The translations under genes and the position numbers were made by a program. The notes under the pieces were generated by a model. That model did no database searches. It saw only the letters and a program-made list of their open reading frames with translations, and was not told the DNA's origin. Positions 22,557 to 30,186 of a stretch of DNA of 64,000 bases are shown here, one piece after another. Location of the stretch: positions 124,001-188,000 of IMG/VR virus record IMGVR_UViG_3300024259_002152; one strand, written 5' to 3'. Source of the stretch: a virus. Every line of letters starts with the position of its first letter. Position 1 is the stretch's first letter.

Positions 22557-23409
22557 GAAATGTAAAGTTGTTAGTGAGTTATGTTGTAATCATGGGGGAG
22601 ACATTGATATGGCAAAAGAAATGATAATATCATCCAAATTGTGCGGGGCAGATTATGTCAAGTTCCAAAAGAGAAATCCTATTAAGGCGGTGCCTATAAA
22701 AATGCATAATCAGTCTCATCCATGTCCTATACATTCATTTGGAGAAACTTATTTAGAGCATAGGAAAAATTTAGAATTTACAATAGATCAGCATAGGCAT
22801 TTAAAAAGATATTGTGAAGAAGTTGGTATAGGGTATTCTTCTTCTGTATGGGATGAAGATTCTGCATTTGATATTATATCTTTAAATCCTGATTTTATAA
22901 AAGTTCCTTCTGCAATGAATGAAAATTATTTTTTATTGGATACTATTTTTAATAACTACAAAAGAGATGTTCATGTATCACTAGGCATGATAGGGAAAAA
23001 AGAGAAAGAAGAGTTATTCGAGTATCTTAAAGATAAAAAAAATAGGGTGGTAATATATCAAACTACTTCTTCTTATCCTGTTAAATTTGAAGAGTTGTAT
23101 TTAATGGAAATTGTCGAGTTAAAAAAGAATTTTAAAAAAGTGGGTTATAGCGGTCATCATCTTGGAATAGCAGTTGATATAAGTGCTTATACTCTTGGCG
23201 CCGAGTGGATAGAAAGGCATTTTACTTTGGATAGAACGGCAAAAGGAACTGATAATTCTGCTAGTTTAGAACTATCTGGGTTGCAAAAATTATGTAGAGA
23301 TTTAAAAGCCTGTTATAAGTCATTGGATTATAAAAAAATAGATTTTACTTTTGATGAAGAAAAAAATAGAAATAAATTAAAAATAAAAAGGGGGAGAAAT
23401 GATATCTAA
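22546..23409 (+). CDS. neuB: NeuB-family nonulosonate synthase (no SAF domain)
   Basis: 287 residues from ATG 22546 (AGGAG seven bases upstream). VVSELCCNHGGDIDMAKEMI and GADYVKFQK match the NeuB TIM barrel start ('..EiG.NH.G....a.......GAd.vKfQ'). Later YSSSVWDEDSA, FIKVPSAM, YSGHHLGIAV and LGAEWIERHFTLDRT follow the family order. NeuB condenses PEP with ManNAc or a related sugar. The C-terminal antifreeze-like SAF domain of typical NeuB (about 340 aa) is absent, so activity may differ. One of three NeuB genes; the next gene overlaps by 11 nt. Confidence 0.85.
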   Translation: MEYKKCKVVSELCCNHGGDIDMAKEMIISSKLCGADYVKFQKRNPIKAVPIKMHNQSHPCPIHSFGETYLEHRKNLEFTIDQHRHLKRYCEEVGIGYSSSVWDEDSAFDIISLNPDFIKVPSAMNENYFLLDTIFNNYKRDVHVSLGMIGKKEKEELFEYLKDKKNRVVIYQTTSSYPVKFEELYLMEIVELKKNFKKVGYSGHHLGIAVDISAYTLGAEWIERHFTLDRTAKGTDNSASLELSGLQKLCRDLKACYKSLDYKKIDFTFDEEKNRNKLKIKRGRNDI

Positions 23410-23932
23410 AGAGGCTAAGAGAGATTACGATAAAGAATATCGTAAGAAAAACAAGGAAAAGGCACAAAAGTTTCAGCAAGAATATTATCAAACGAATAAA
23501 GAAAAAATAAAGGCAAGAATTAAGAAATATAGGATAGAGCATCCAGAAAAAGAAAATAAGGATAAAAGAAAAGCTAGAAGCAAAAGATATAGAGATAATA
23601 ATCCAATAAAAAGCCGCTTGTCTGTTTGGAAAAGTCGGGGCATAAAAATAACGGTTGAAGATTACAAAAAGATTTATAAAGATCAAGAAGGGTGTTGTTA
23701 TATTTGTGGTGTTCCAGAGGAAAAATTGAAAAATAAATTATGTCTAGATCACAATCATAAAACAGGGAATCCAAGGGGTTTACTTTGTCACAAATGTAAC
23801 TCTATGATAGGTTTTATTGAAAGGGGATATGAAGTAGATTTTAGAGATCCGATACCTATATTAAAAAATGCTATTTCTTATATCTCTAACAAACTGGACG
23901 TATCGGCAAAAAAAGTGAAAAATATGATTTGA
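23399..23932 (+). CDS. Endonuclease VII-like HNH nuclease
   Basis: 177 residues. The C-terminal part has CCYICGVPEEKL, LCLDHNHKTGNPRGLLCHKC and NSMIGF: the paired CxxC zinc site and DHxHxTG core of the recombination endonuclease VII family, which resolves branched DNA during phage packaging and also occurs as free-standing homing-type nicking enzymes. The first 70 residues are a highly charged helix (YDKEYRKKNKEKAQKFQQEY), likely coiled coil and DNA contacting. Overlap with NeuB by 11 nt. Since it sits in a sugar-gene context a homing role is possible. Confidence 0.85.
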   Translation: MISKEAKRDYDKEYRKKNKEKAQKFQQEYYQTNKEKIKARIKKYRIEHPEKENKDKRKARSKRYRDNNPIKSRLSVWKSRGIKITVEDYKKIYKDQEGCCYICGVPEEKLKNKLCLDHNHKTGNPRGLLCHKCNSMIGFIERGYEVDFRDPIPILKNAISYISNKLDVSAKKVKNMI

Positions 23933-23956
23933 AAGTGAATGTGGATGTAGTATAAT
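23929..23956 (+). promoter_or_regulatory. Candidate sigma70-type promoter
   Basis: TTGAAA (23929-23934), 16-nt spacer, TATAAT (23951-23956), at the end of the endonuclease gene and 54 nt before the phosphatase start. The -35 box extends as TTGAAAGTGAA, identical to the promoter at 25344. Confidence 0.7.
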
Positions 23957-24010
23957 AGACCAAGTAGATAGTGAAGATTGATATAACTACTTATTTTATA
24001 TGGATTTAGG

Positions 24011-24595
24011 ATGAAATTTAGTGATATAAAAGTTGTCGTAACTGATGTAGACGGCTGTTTAACAGATGGTCATTATGTTATAACTTCGGCATTTGAGGAT
24101 GCGAACTCTCTAATGCAGAGAATCCCCTATGTATCGAAATCTTTTCATACGAGGGATTTTGATGGTCTTGAAAGAACGATGAAGACAGGTATTAGAGTGA
24201 TCATTATAAGTCAATCAAAGGATTCAGTTATTGCTGAACAAATTAATAGATTGACTATGAGGTCAGATTCTTTTTGGAGTGATTGTTATAAGAATGGTTT
24301 TTTACGACTATTAAGAGGAGTAGAGGATAAGAAGCAAGAGTTAGATAAATATTTGGCTGAAGAAAAAATATCTTGGGATAATGTTGCTTATTTCGGTGAT
24401 GCAGAAAATGATTTGGAGAGTATAGAGCAGTCATTATATGCGGGTTGTCCTAATGATGCTGTCGATATTATTAAGAAAAATTGTAATTATTGGTCTTCAT
24501 CTCCAGGGGGCAGAGGAGTGGTTTATGATTTTTGTATGTTTATATTAAGACAAATAGAAACGGAGCGGAGTAAGAATGAAAATTTTAGAGCCTAA
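24011..24595 (+). CDS. HAD phosphatase, KdsC-like
   Basis: 194 residues. VVVTDVDGCLTDG (9-21) is HAD motif I with the nucleophile Asp and the acid/base Asp; the 'DVDGcLTDG' form is diagnostic of KdsC/8-phosphatase-type and sialate-9-phosphatase-like members. IRVIIISQSKDSV is motif II and YFGDAENDLES motif IV, with GCPNDAVDIIK typical of KdsC. Together with NeuB it could remove phosphate from a nonulosonate phosphate. It begins 54 nt after a strong promoter; it overlaps the following gene by 20 nt. Confidence 0.85.
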   Translation: MKFSDIKVVVTDVDGCLTDGHYVITSAFEDANSLMQRIPYVSKSFHTRDFDGLERTMKTGIRVIIISQSKDSVIAEQINRLTMRSDSFWSDCYKNGFLRLLRGVEDKKQELDKYLAEEKISWDNVAYFGDAENDLESIEQSLYAGCPNDAVDIIKKNCNYWSSSPGGRGVVYDFCMFILRQIETERSKNENFRA

Positions 24596-24926
24596 TGTTG
24601 GAGAGACACATGTTCTTATTGCGGAGCAACATACTTATATTTGTGCTACAGATACAAAACAAAAGTTATTTTTGAAAGAGATTAAGGTTGGTCCAGGTCA
24701 GCACACATGGGAATGGATATCATTACGAACAGATCGTTTTGTTGATATAAGTGGTATTGAAGATCGTTATTGTTCTTTTGACAATGCTATTAATAGAGCG
24801 GTCAATGATCTTTATCGAACAGTTTATGAATTTGAAAGTCCTGAGGAGATGATTGCTCATTGGGATGATATAAAATATGTCGATAAGATTACGACAGTTT
24901 ATACTAGCGAAAATAAAAAGGAATAG
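24576..24926 (+). CDS. Hypothetical protein, 116 aa
   Basis: Unrecognised. Probable beta-rich start (GETHVLIAEQHTYICATD) and acidic helical end (EFESPEEMIAHWDDI). GGAG ribosome site seven bases upstream within the phosphatase gene. It lies between the phosphatase and the first Ycf35-like gene, sharing the promoter at 23929. Confidence 0.6.
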   Translation: MKILEPNVGETHVLIAEQHTYICATDTKQKLFLKEIKVGPGQHTWEWISLRTDRFVDISGIEDRYCSFDNAINRAVNDLYRTVYEFESPEEMIAHWDDIKYVDKITTVYTSENKKE

Positions 24927-24927
24927 A

Positions 24928-25329
24928 ATGTCCGAATTTCATATCATAGAAGTGGTATTTAAAGATCAGCCTGTCCTAATCCAAACTTTGAGAGAAATGG
25001 GTTATGAGCCTGAGGTCCATGAGAAAGCTAAGAATCTATTTGGGTATCAGGGAGATAAAAGAGAGCAAAAAGCACATATTATCATTCCTCGCAAACAGGT
25101 TGGAGGAGCTAGTAATGATGTGGGTTTTGAGAGAGTAAAGAAAGGTTTTGTTCTTCATGCTTCTGCTTTTGACTCTGCTTGGAGAACAGGAAAAAAGTTA
25201 AAAACTTTGAATAAAAGGTATACGGAAAATAAATTAAGGAAAGAGGTTTCTAAGTCTGTGAATTTGAACGTAGTAAATAGAACAGAACGTGAAGACGGAA
25301 GAATAGAAATTCAACTTAGAATGAGTTAA
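24928..25329 (+). CDS. DUF1257/Ycf35-like protein, copy 1
   Basis: 133 residues from ATG 24928. FHIIEVVFKDQPVLIQTLRE, MGYEPEVHE, GYQGDKREQKAHIII, DVGFERVKKGFVLHAS and the close DGRIEIQLR follow the DUF1257 layout seen in Ycf35 of cyanobacteria and plastids ('hfs.i.t.i.d...L..aL.dLG......gy.G....a..vi....DiGf....g.y.lvaD'). Function of the family is not established. A second copy follows at 25428 behind its own promoter. No ATP-binding or redox motif. Confidence 0.65.
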   Translation: MSEFHIIEVVFKDQPVLIQTLREMGYEPEVHEKAKNLFGYQGDKREQKAHIIIPRKQVGGASNDVGFERVKKGFVLHASAFDSAWRTGKKLKTLNKRYTENKLRKEVSKSVNLNVVNRTEREDGRIEIQLRMS

Positions 25330-25343
25330 ATAGTGAATTTCTC

Positions 25344-25371
25344 TTGAAAGTGAAAGACGAACGTTTATAAT
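25344..25371 (+). promoter_or_regulatory. Candidate sigma70-type promoter
   Basis: TTGAAA (25344-25349), 16-nt spacer, TATAAT (25366-25371), between the two Ycf35-like genes. It shares the 11-nt TTGAAAGTGAA with the promoter at 23929. Confidence 0.75.
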
Positions 25372-25427
25372 ATATGAGTTGTTTGAAAAATAATTAAGGT
25401 CTAGTTCAAAGAAAAGAGAGGTGTATT

Positions 25428-25817
25428 ATCTCAGCATACCACGTAATAGAAGTAAATTTTAAGGATGAGCCTTTGTTAGTTCAATCTTTAAAAGATTTGG
25501 GTTATAACCCAACTGTGCATCAAGAGGGTGTTCAACTTAGTAATAGTTATAGTAAAAGCAAATCTAATGTCCATCTTGTTGTTCCTAAGGAGCAGTTTAA
25601 TGGATCTTATGGGGATTTGGGTTTTGAGAGAACTAAGAAAGGGTTTGTAATGCATGCAGATCATATAGATATCTCAAGATTTAATCTAAAAGGTCTTAAT
25701 AAAACATATGCTGAAAACAAGTTAAAAAGATATGTTGGTAGCACAACGCAGTGTTCCATTCTTTCTCGCAGAGAAAATAAAAATGGGCAAATTGAAATTC
25801 AATTGAGAGTGCAATAA
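25428..25817 (+). CDS. DUF1257/Ycf35-like protein, copy 2, apparent non-ATG start
   Basis: Homology with copy 1 begins at the ATC codon 25428: S-A-Y-H-V-I-E-V-N-F-K-D here against S-E-F-H-I-I-E-V-V-F-K-D there, but no ATG, GTG or TTG precedes this in frame (a stop lies at 25395). GAGAGG sits six bases before ATC, the right place for a ribosome site, so initiation at ATC (or the adjacent ATT 25425) is likely; the first TTG, 25473, would delete the first strand. The remainder (LKDLGYNPTVHQ, DLGFERTKKGFVMHAD, NGQIEIQLRV) is intact. A decayed start is the alternative. Confidence 0.65.
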   Translation: MSAYHVIEVNFKDEPLLVQSLKDLGYNPTVHQEGVQLSNSYSKSKSNVHLVVPKEQFNGSYGDLGFERTKKGFVMHADHIDISRFNLKGLNKTYAENKLKRYVGSTTQCSILSRRENKNGQIEIQLRVQ

Positions 25818-25852
25818 AAGTTATCAATTATTACAATTCATAAGGTAGAGAT

Positions 25853-26536
25853 ATGACCAAACTTAAGGGTAAGGCAAAAGCTAGGGCCAGTAGAAAAAAT
25901 AAAAACAAGCAGAAGGACGCCTTCTTTTTGAGAAGAAAAATGTTATTAGGAGAAATCAAGAAATATGATGATCCTGCGCTCTCGGTCAAATGCGAAATAG
26001 TTCCTGAGGGAGAAGATGTAAAAGATATTTTTAAGAAGATGGCGCAAGTTATGAATGCTGCCAAGAACGGGGTGGGTATTGCAGCATCTCAGATTGGAGA
26101 ATCTAAAAAACTGATTGTTATTAAGTCCGATTCTGATTCTCATCAAATCACCTATATGATTAATCCTGAGATTATATCAAAAAGTGACCAAATAAAATTG
26201 GGTAGAGAAGGATGTTTGTCTTATCCAGAAACATATGCTTTTATAGAGAGATTTGCGTGGGTGGAAATTTCTTATTTTGATCAGAATTGGAAAGAACATA
26301 CTACTAAGTATAAAGAAGGTGATATACTTGGTATTGTTGCCCAGCATGAGATAGAGCATCTTGAGTATGGCCATTGTCAAATTTATGAGTGGTGGAAAGA
26401 TCCAGAAGGTAAGAAAAAAGAGCTAGAAGCAAAATTTAAAAAACCGGAAGAGAAAGAAGAGCAAAGTTCTGGTTATGAGATAGTAGAATCCGAAGATTAT
26501 AAAAGAGAACAAGAAGAACAAAAAGTAGAAAAATAA
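25853..26536 (+). CDS. def: Peptide deformylase
   Basis: 227 residues. The three deformylase motifs are present in order: GVGIAASQ (motif 1, GxGxAAxQ), EGCLSYP (motif 2, EGCLS, with the metal-binding Cys), and QHEIEHLEYG (motif 3, HExxH). It would remove the formyl group from N-terminal Met of new proteins; phage-borne forms are known in marine phages. It differs from short phage forms in a 30-residue Lys/Arg-rich N-terminal extension and an acidic/basic C-terminal tail. No secretion signal. The next gene starts 3 nt later. Confidence 0.93.
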   Translation: MTKLKGKAKARASRKNKNKQKDAFFLRRKMLLGEIKKYDDPALSVKCEIVPEGEDVKDIFKKMAQVMNAAKNGVGIAASQIGESKKLIVIKSDSDSHQITYMINPEIISKSDQIKLGREGCLSYPETYAFIERFAWVEISYFDQNWKEHTTKYKEGDILGIVAQHEIEHLEYGHCQIYEWWKDPEGKKKELEAKFKKPEEKEEQSSGYEIVESEDYKREQEEQKVEK

Positions 26537-26539
26537 TCT

Positions 26540-27388
26540 ATGAGTTTTCAAGTATTTGAGCAAACAGCAGATGCAGGTGTGCTGAGATGCTTATTGTGTC
26601 CTCACTTCTGCTATCTGGAAGAGGGAGACTTTGGTAAGTGCCGTGTTCGTCAGAATAATGGAGATGGGATTGTTCATATCAAACCAGGGGCCGTTAGTTG
26701 CCTAGCTGTAGAACCTATCGAGAAAAAACCATTTCGACATTTTCTCCCTAATACCAGAACTCTTACGGTCGGTGGGTTTGGATGTAATTTAAATTGTGAA
26801 TGGTGTGAGAATAACACTATTAGTCAAGTCCCTATAGATTCGGAAGCAAGAGTTTTAACGCCTCAAAAAATTACAGAGATAGCGATTGAAAATAGTTGTC
26901 AATCTGTCAACATGTCTTATAATGAGCCTATTATTTCTTATGAATATTTGATGGATCTGGCAGATAGATGTCATGAGTATGATTTAAAATTTGCCTTAAA
27001 AACAAATGGATTTATTAATAAAGAGCCGTGGAGGGAGATTTGCTCGAAAACAGATGCGATCAATATAGATTGGAAAGGATGGACTCGTGCTTTTTTATCT
27101 ATTACTGGAGCAACTGCATTTGTGGCGAGGGATATAGTAAGAGAGGCATATGATTCTGGCACTCATATAGAGGTTAGTATTCCTTTATATTATTCTTCAG
27201 ATGAGATAGAGGATCAGATCCGCAAAGTGGGGAAATTTTTATCTTCTATTGACAAGAGTATTCCTTGTCACTTATTAAGAATATCTCCTTCATATCATTA
27301 TGAACACTTCATTTCTAATTCTGATGATATAGAAAGAGCAAGAGAGATGATGGCAACATATATGAATAATATATATATTGTCATTTAG
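26540..27388 (+). CDS. Radical SAM enzyme, AmmeMemoRadiSam/PflA-like
   Basis: 282 residues. N-terminal CLLCPHFCYLEEGDFGKCRV is the Cys-rich region typical of AMMECR1-associated radical SAM enzymes. The [4Fe-4S] motif is GFGCNLNCEWCEN (CxxxCxxC). NMSYNEPIISYEYLMDL and FALKTNGFINKEPW follow, as in that family, and IPLYYSSDEIEDQI near the C-terminus. It should cleave S-adenosylmethionine to a 5'-deoxyadenosyl radical; the substrate is unknown and no AMMECR1 or Memo partner is visible. The gene starts 3 nt after the deformylase. Confidence 0.85.
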   Translation: MSFQVFEQTADAGVLRCLLCPHFCYLEEGDFGKCRVRQNNGDGIVHIKPGAVSCLAVEPIEKKPFRHFLPNTRTLTVGGFGCNLNCEWCENNTISQVPIDSEARVLTPQKITEIAIENSCQSVNMSYNEPIISYEYLMDLADRCHEYDLKFALKTNGFINKEPWREICSKTDAINIDWKGWTRAFLSITGATAFVARDIVREAYDSGTHIEVSIPLYYSSDEIEDQIRKVGKFLSSIDKSIPCHLLRISPSYHYEHFISNSDDIERAREMMATYMNNIYIVI

Positions 27389-27473
27389 TTCATTTCTAAT
27401 AGATTCATTTCTAAAGATAAGTTGTTTTTATTTCGATATATTTGATGACTAATATATCAGATAGGAATGGTTT

Positions 27474-29423
27474 ATGTTTCATATCGTGCATCTCGTGGAT
27501 AATCTTGGCATTGGTGGCGCCCAATCTATGATGTTTGAATTGTATCAAGCCCTCGCGAATTATTATCCACAATATCCTCAAAGTATTTTTTATACGCAAA
27601 ATAATAGAACAGATGATAAATTCATATCTTCTTATGGGGTTCCTTGTAGATATGCTAAAAATAATGATTGGATATTAAAAAAGATCAATAAAAGAGGTAA
27701 TGTTGTTGTTATTTATCATAAATTAGCTAGTTCTCATTATAAGATATTAGATTTAATTAAAAGTAGAACAAGCGCTAAAGTCGTGGTTATTAATCATACT
27801 CTTTATAAATCATCTTCATGGGCAAGGGTTAAAAGTATTGATATTATGGTGGCAGTTAGTAATCATATGTTGCAGGCTATGCAGCATTGGTATCCTAAGC
27901 TTAATAAAGTATGTATTCATAATTCAGTAGGATCTTATAAATACGACGCTATAGCTCCTAGAAAAGCTAATAAAAAAGGTATTTTATTAACAGGTCGAGT
28001 AAATAGGATATGTCAGTGGAAGCATCCAACTGATTGGGCCAATTGGTGTAAAGATATTAAATTAGAAAAAGCAATGGTTCATGAATATATAGGAAATTCT
28101 GTTGGAAGAAGTAGAAATAATGTTAGAGGGCAAAAAAGCAAAGGAAGAAATGTAGTAAATATGATGGGGGGTATTAGTGATTTTACTACAAAAATTTCTA
28201 TTATGAAAGACTGGGATGTATTTCTATATGAAACAAATAAGGACGAAGGGATAAGTATGGCTATCTTAGAGTCTTTGGCATGTGGTGTTCCAGTTGTTTG
28301 TAGTGACCATTTTGGGAATAAAGAGATTATAGAAGATGGTGTGAATGGGTATGTTTTTAAAAACAGAAAACATGCTGCAAAGATTTTGAATCGTTTAGTG
28401 AAAAATCCAGAAGAATTAAGTAAACTTAAAACGACTACTAAGATTCATTTTAAGGAGAAGTTGGATTCTCAATATATGGCATGTAAATATATTAAAGTTA
28501 TGGAGGAGGTTATGGGAAATAACCCGGATAAGATAAAAGAACCAAAACAAAATGTAGAAATAATTGATAGATTTAAGGATGAAGCAAATTTAATTGAATC
28601 GGAGCCTTCTCGAAAAGAAGTTAGTGTAGAATTGGCAAAAATCCCGGAACCTAGTAGAAAATTTTCTATTTTAACATCTAGTTTTGATAAGGGAGAATTT
28701 TTATATGATTGGTCGAATTCTATTTTGGCCCAGAAATATAGACCATTAGAAGTAGTTTTTGCTAACGACTGTTCGACAGATAATACATTGGAGATGGTAG
28801 AGGGCTTTAAAAAACAATTTTTAGATAGTGGTATCGAATTTGTGCTAGTTAATAACGACAGTAGATTACATTGCGGTTCTTCATATAATGATTTGATCAA
28901 ATATGCCACAGGTTCTTATTTCGGAGTGCTAGATGCTGATGATATGTTGGTAGATGATTCAGTTGAATATGTGATGAAGAAATATGATGAATATAACAAT
29001 GTTACGTGGATATACACTCAATTTGATATTTGCGATATGAATATGAAATCTAGGAAAAGGGGATTTTGCTGTTGTCCTAAAAAAGGTGAAAGTTTATTAG
29101 ATTTGGGGAATAGAAGGGTTCACGGTTTTGGTCATTGGAGAACATTTTGTTATAGATTTCCAAGAATAAATAAAATATTTGGTAAAAAACTAAAATGTGG
29201 CGTGGATAAATTTATGGGATATAGACTAGAAGAGTTTGGTCAGGGGATGTTCGTTGATAGAGTGTGCTATAAATATAGACAACATCCTGTAGGTTCTCCT
29301 AAATCTGTTTCTTCAACAAAAGAGGCCATTAATGTGTGGGGAGATATCAAGAGAAAAGCAAGTTCTCGTAGGAAAAGATATAATTTAAAAACATCTCCAA
29401 TAATTAATTGTAAGAATATATAA
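27474..29423 (+). CDS. Bifunctional glycosyltransferase: GT4-type plus GT2-type domains
   Basis: 649 residues. Residues 1-340 are a GT-B (GT4) domain: N-terminal VDNLGIGGAQSMMFELYQAL, C-terminal ISMAILESLACGVPVVCSDH, whose E-x7-E donor-sugar site is typical. A 50-residue charged linker leads to a GT2 (GT-A) domain from about 398: FSILTSSFDKGEFLYDW, NDCSTDNT, and DADDML as the DxD metal site. The GT2 half is paralogous to the next gene. It likely adds two sugars in sequence. It opens the long glycan operon after an 85-nt gap containing a thrice-repeated TTCATTTCTAA. Confidence 0.88.
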   Translation: MFHIVHLVDNLGIGGAQSMMFELYQALANYYPQYPQSIFYTQNNRTDDKFISSYGVPCRYAKNNDWILKKINKRGNVVVIYHKLASSHYKILDLIKSRTSAKVVVINHTLYKSSSWARVKSIDIMVAVSNHMLQAMQHWYPKLNKVCIHNSVGSYKYDAIAPRKANKKGILLTGRVNRICQWKHPTDWANWCKDIKLEKAMVHEYIGNSVGRSRNNVRGQKSKGRNVVNMMGGISDFTTKISIMKDWDVFLYETNKDEGISMAILESLACGVPVVCSDHFGNKEIIEDGVNGYVFKNRKHAAKILNRLVKNPEELSKLKTTTKIHFKEKLDSQYMACKYIKVMEEVMGNNPDKIKEPKQNVEIIDRFKDEANLIESEPSRKEVSVELAKIPEPSRKFSILTSSFDKGEFLYDWSNSILAQKYRPLEVVFANDCSTDNTLEMVEGFKKQFLDSGIEFVLVNNDSRLHCGSSYNDLIKYATGSYFGVLDADDMLVDDSVEYVMKKYDEYNNVTWIYTQFDICDMNMKSRKRGFCCCPKKGESLLDLGNRRVHGFGHWRTFCYRFPRINKIFGKKLKCGVDKFMGYRLEEFGQGMFVDRVCYKYRQHPVGSPKSVSSTKEAINVWGDIKRKASSRRKRYNLKTSPIINCKNI

Positions 29424-29424
29424 T

Positions 29425-30186
29425 ATGAACGATAAATTTACTATTTTAACATCTTCATTTAATAAATATTCCTATCTTAAGGATTGGTCTAAATCTATCA
29501 TTGCCCAAAAGTATAGACCTTTAGAAGTTGTTATGGTGGATGATTGTTCTGATGATGGTACTAGAAAGCTGGTTAAAAGATTTAGAAAAAGATTTGCGGA
29601 GAATAATATATCTTTTAATTATATTAGAAATAAGAAAAGATTGCATTGTAGTAGTTCTTATAGGAGAGCAATAGAGAATGCTACAGGTGATTTTATGGGG
29701 GTATTAGATGCGGATGATATGCTATCAGATGATGCAGTAGAATACATAATGGGCAAATATAATCGGTATAAAGATATTGCGTGGATATATACCCAATTCT
29801 CTATTAATGATGTTAAAATGAATTATATTAAAGATGGTTTTTGTAGAATGCCTACACCGTGGGGTTCTATGTTGGATTCAGGAGAAAAAAGAAAACAGGT
29901 TTATTCTCATTGGAGAACATTCTCTAAACGTTGTACTGATTTGAGTAATTTATTGCCTGAAGGACTGAGGTGCGCAGTTGATAAGTATATGGGTTATAGG
30001 CTAGAGGAGTTAGGTAATGGGATGTTTATCAATAGGGTTTGTTATAAATATAGGCAAGGTGTTAACAGGGGGATAGTTGCTAAAGAAAGCACAAAAGATA
30101 CGTGGAAGAAGTTGGTTCGAGGGTTAGTAGAGAATAGAAAAAAGCATAATATAAAACCATATCCCATTATAGAAGGTGAAATATGA
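29425..30186 (+). CDS. Family 2 glycosyltransferase (GT-A), paralogue of previous C-terminal domain
   Basis: 253 residues. FTILTSSFNKYSYLKDWSKS, IIAQKYRPLEVVMVDDCSDD and GVLDADDML (DxD) match the GT2 fold and repeat the preceding protein's second domain almost segment for segment, including the later AVDKYMGYRLEELGNGMF. A tandem duplication explains this. Single-domain, cytoplasmic, no membrane helix. Starts 1 nt after the previous stop. Confidence 0.87.
   Translation: MNDKFTILTSSFNKYSYLKDWSKSIIAQKYRPLEVVMVDDCSDDGTRKLVKRFRKRFAENNISFNYIRNKKRLHCSSSYRRAIENATGDFMGVLDADDMLSDDAVEYIMGKYNRYKDIAWIYTQFSINDVKMNYIKDGFCRMPTPWGSMLDSGEKRKQVYSHWRTFSKRCTDLSNLLPEGLRCAVDKYMGYRLEELGNGMFINRVCYKYRQGVNRGIVAKESTKDTWKKLVRGLVENRKKHNIKPYPIIEGEI

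Noticed and set aside
25421-25462. GTG at 25421 as the start of the second Ycf35-like gene
   Set aside because: It reads in another frame and stops after 13 codons, so it cannot start that protein.
27308-27414. Three copies of TTCATTTCTAA (27308, 27389, 27404)
   Set aside because: Short A+T-rich direct repeat around the start of the glycan operon, one copy inside the radical SAM gene; could be a regulator site but no symmetry or spacing rule supports it.
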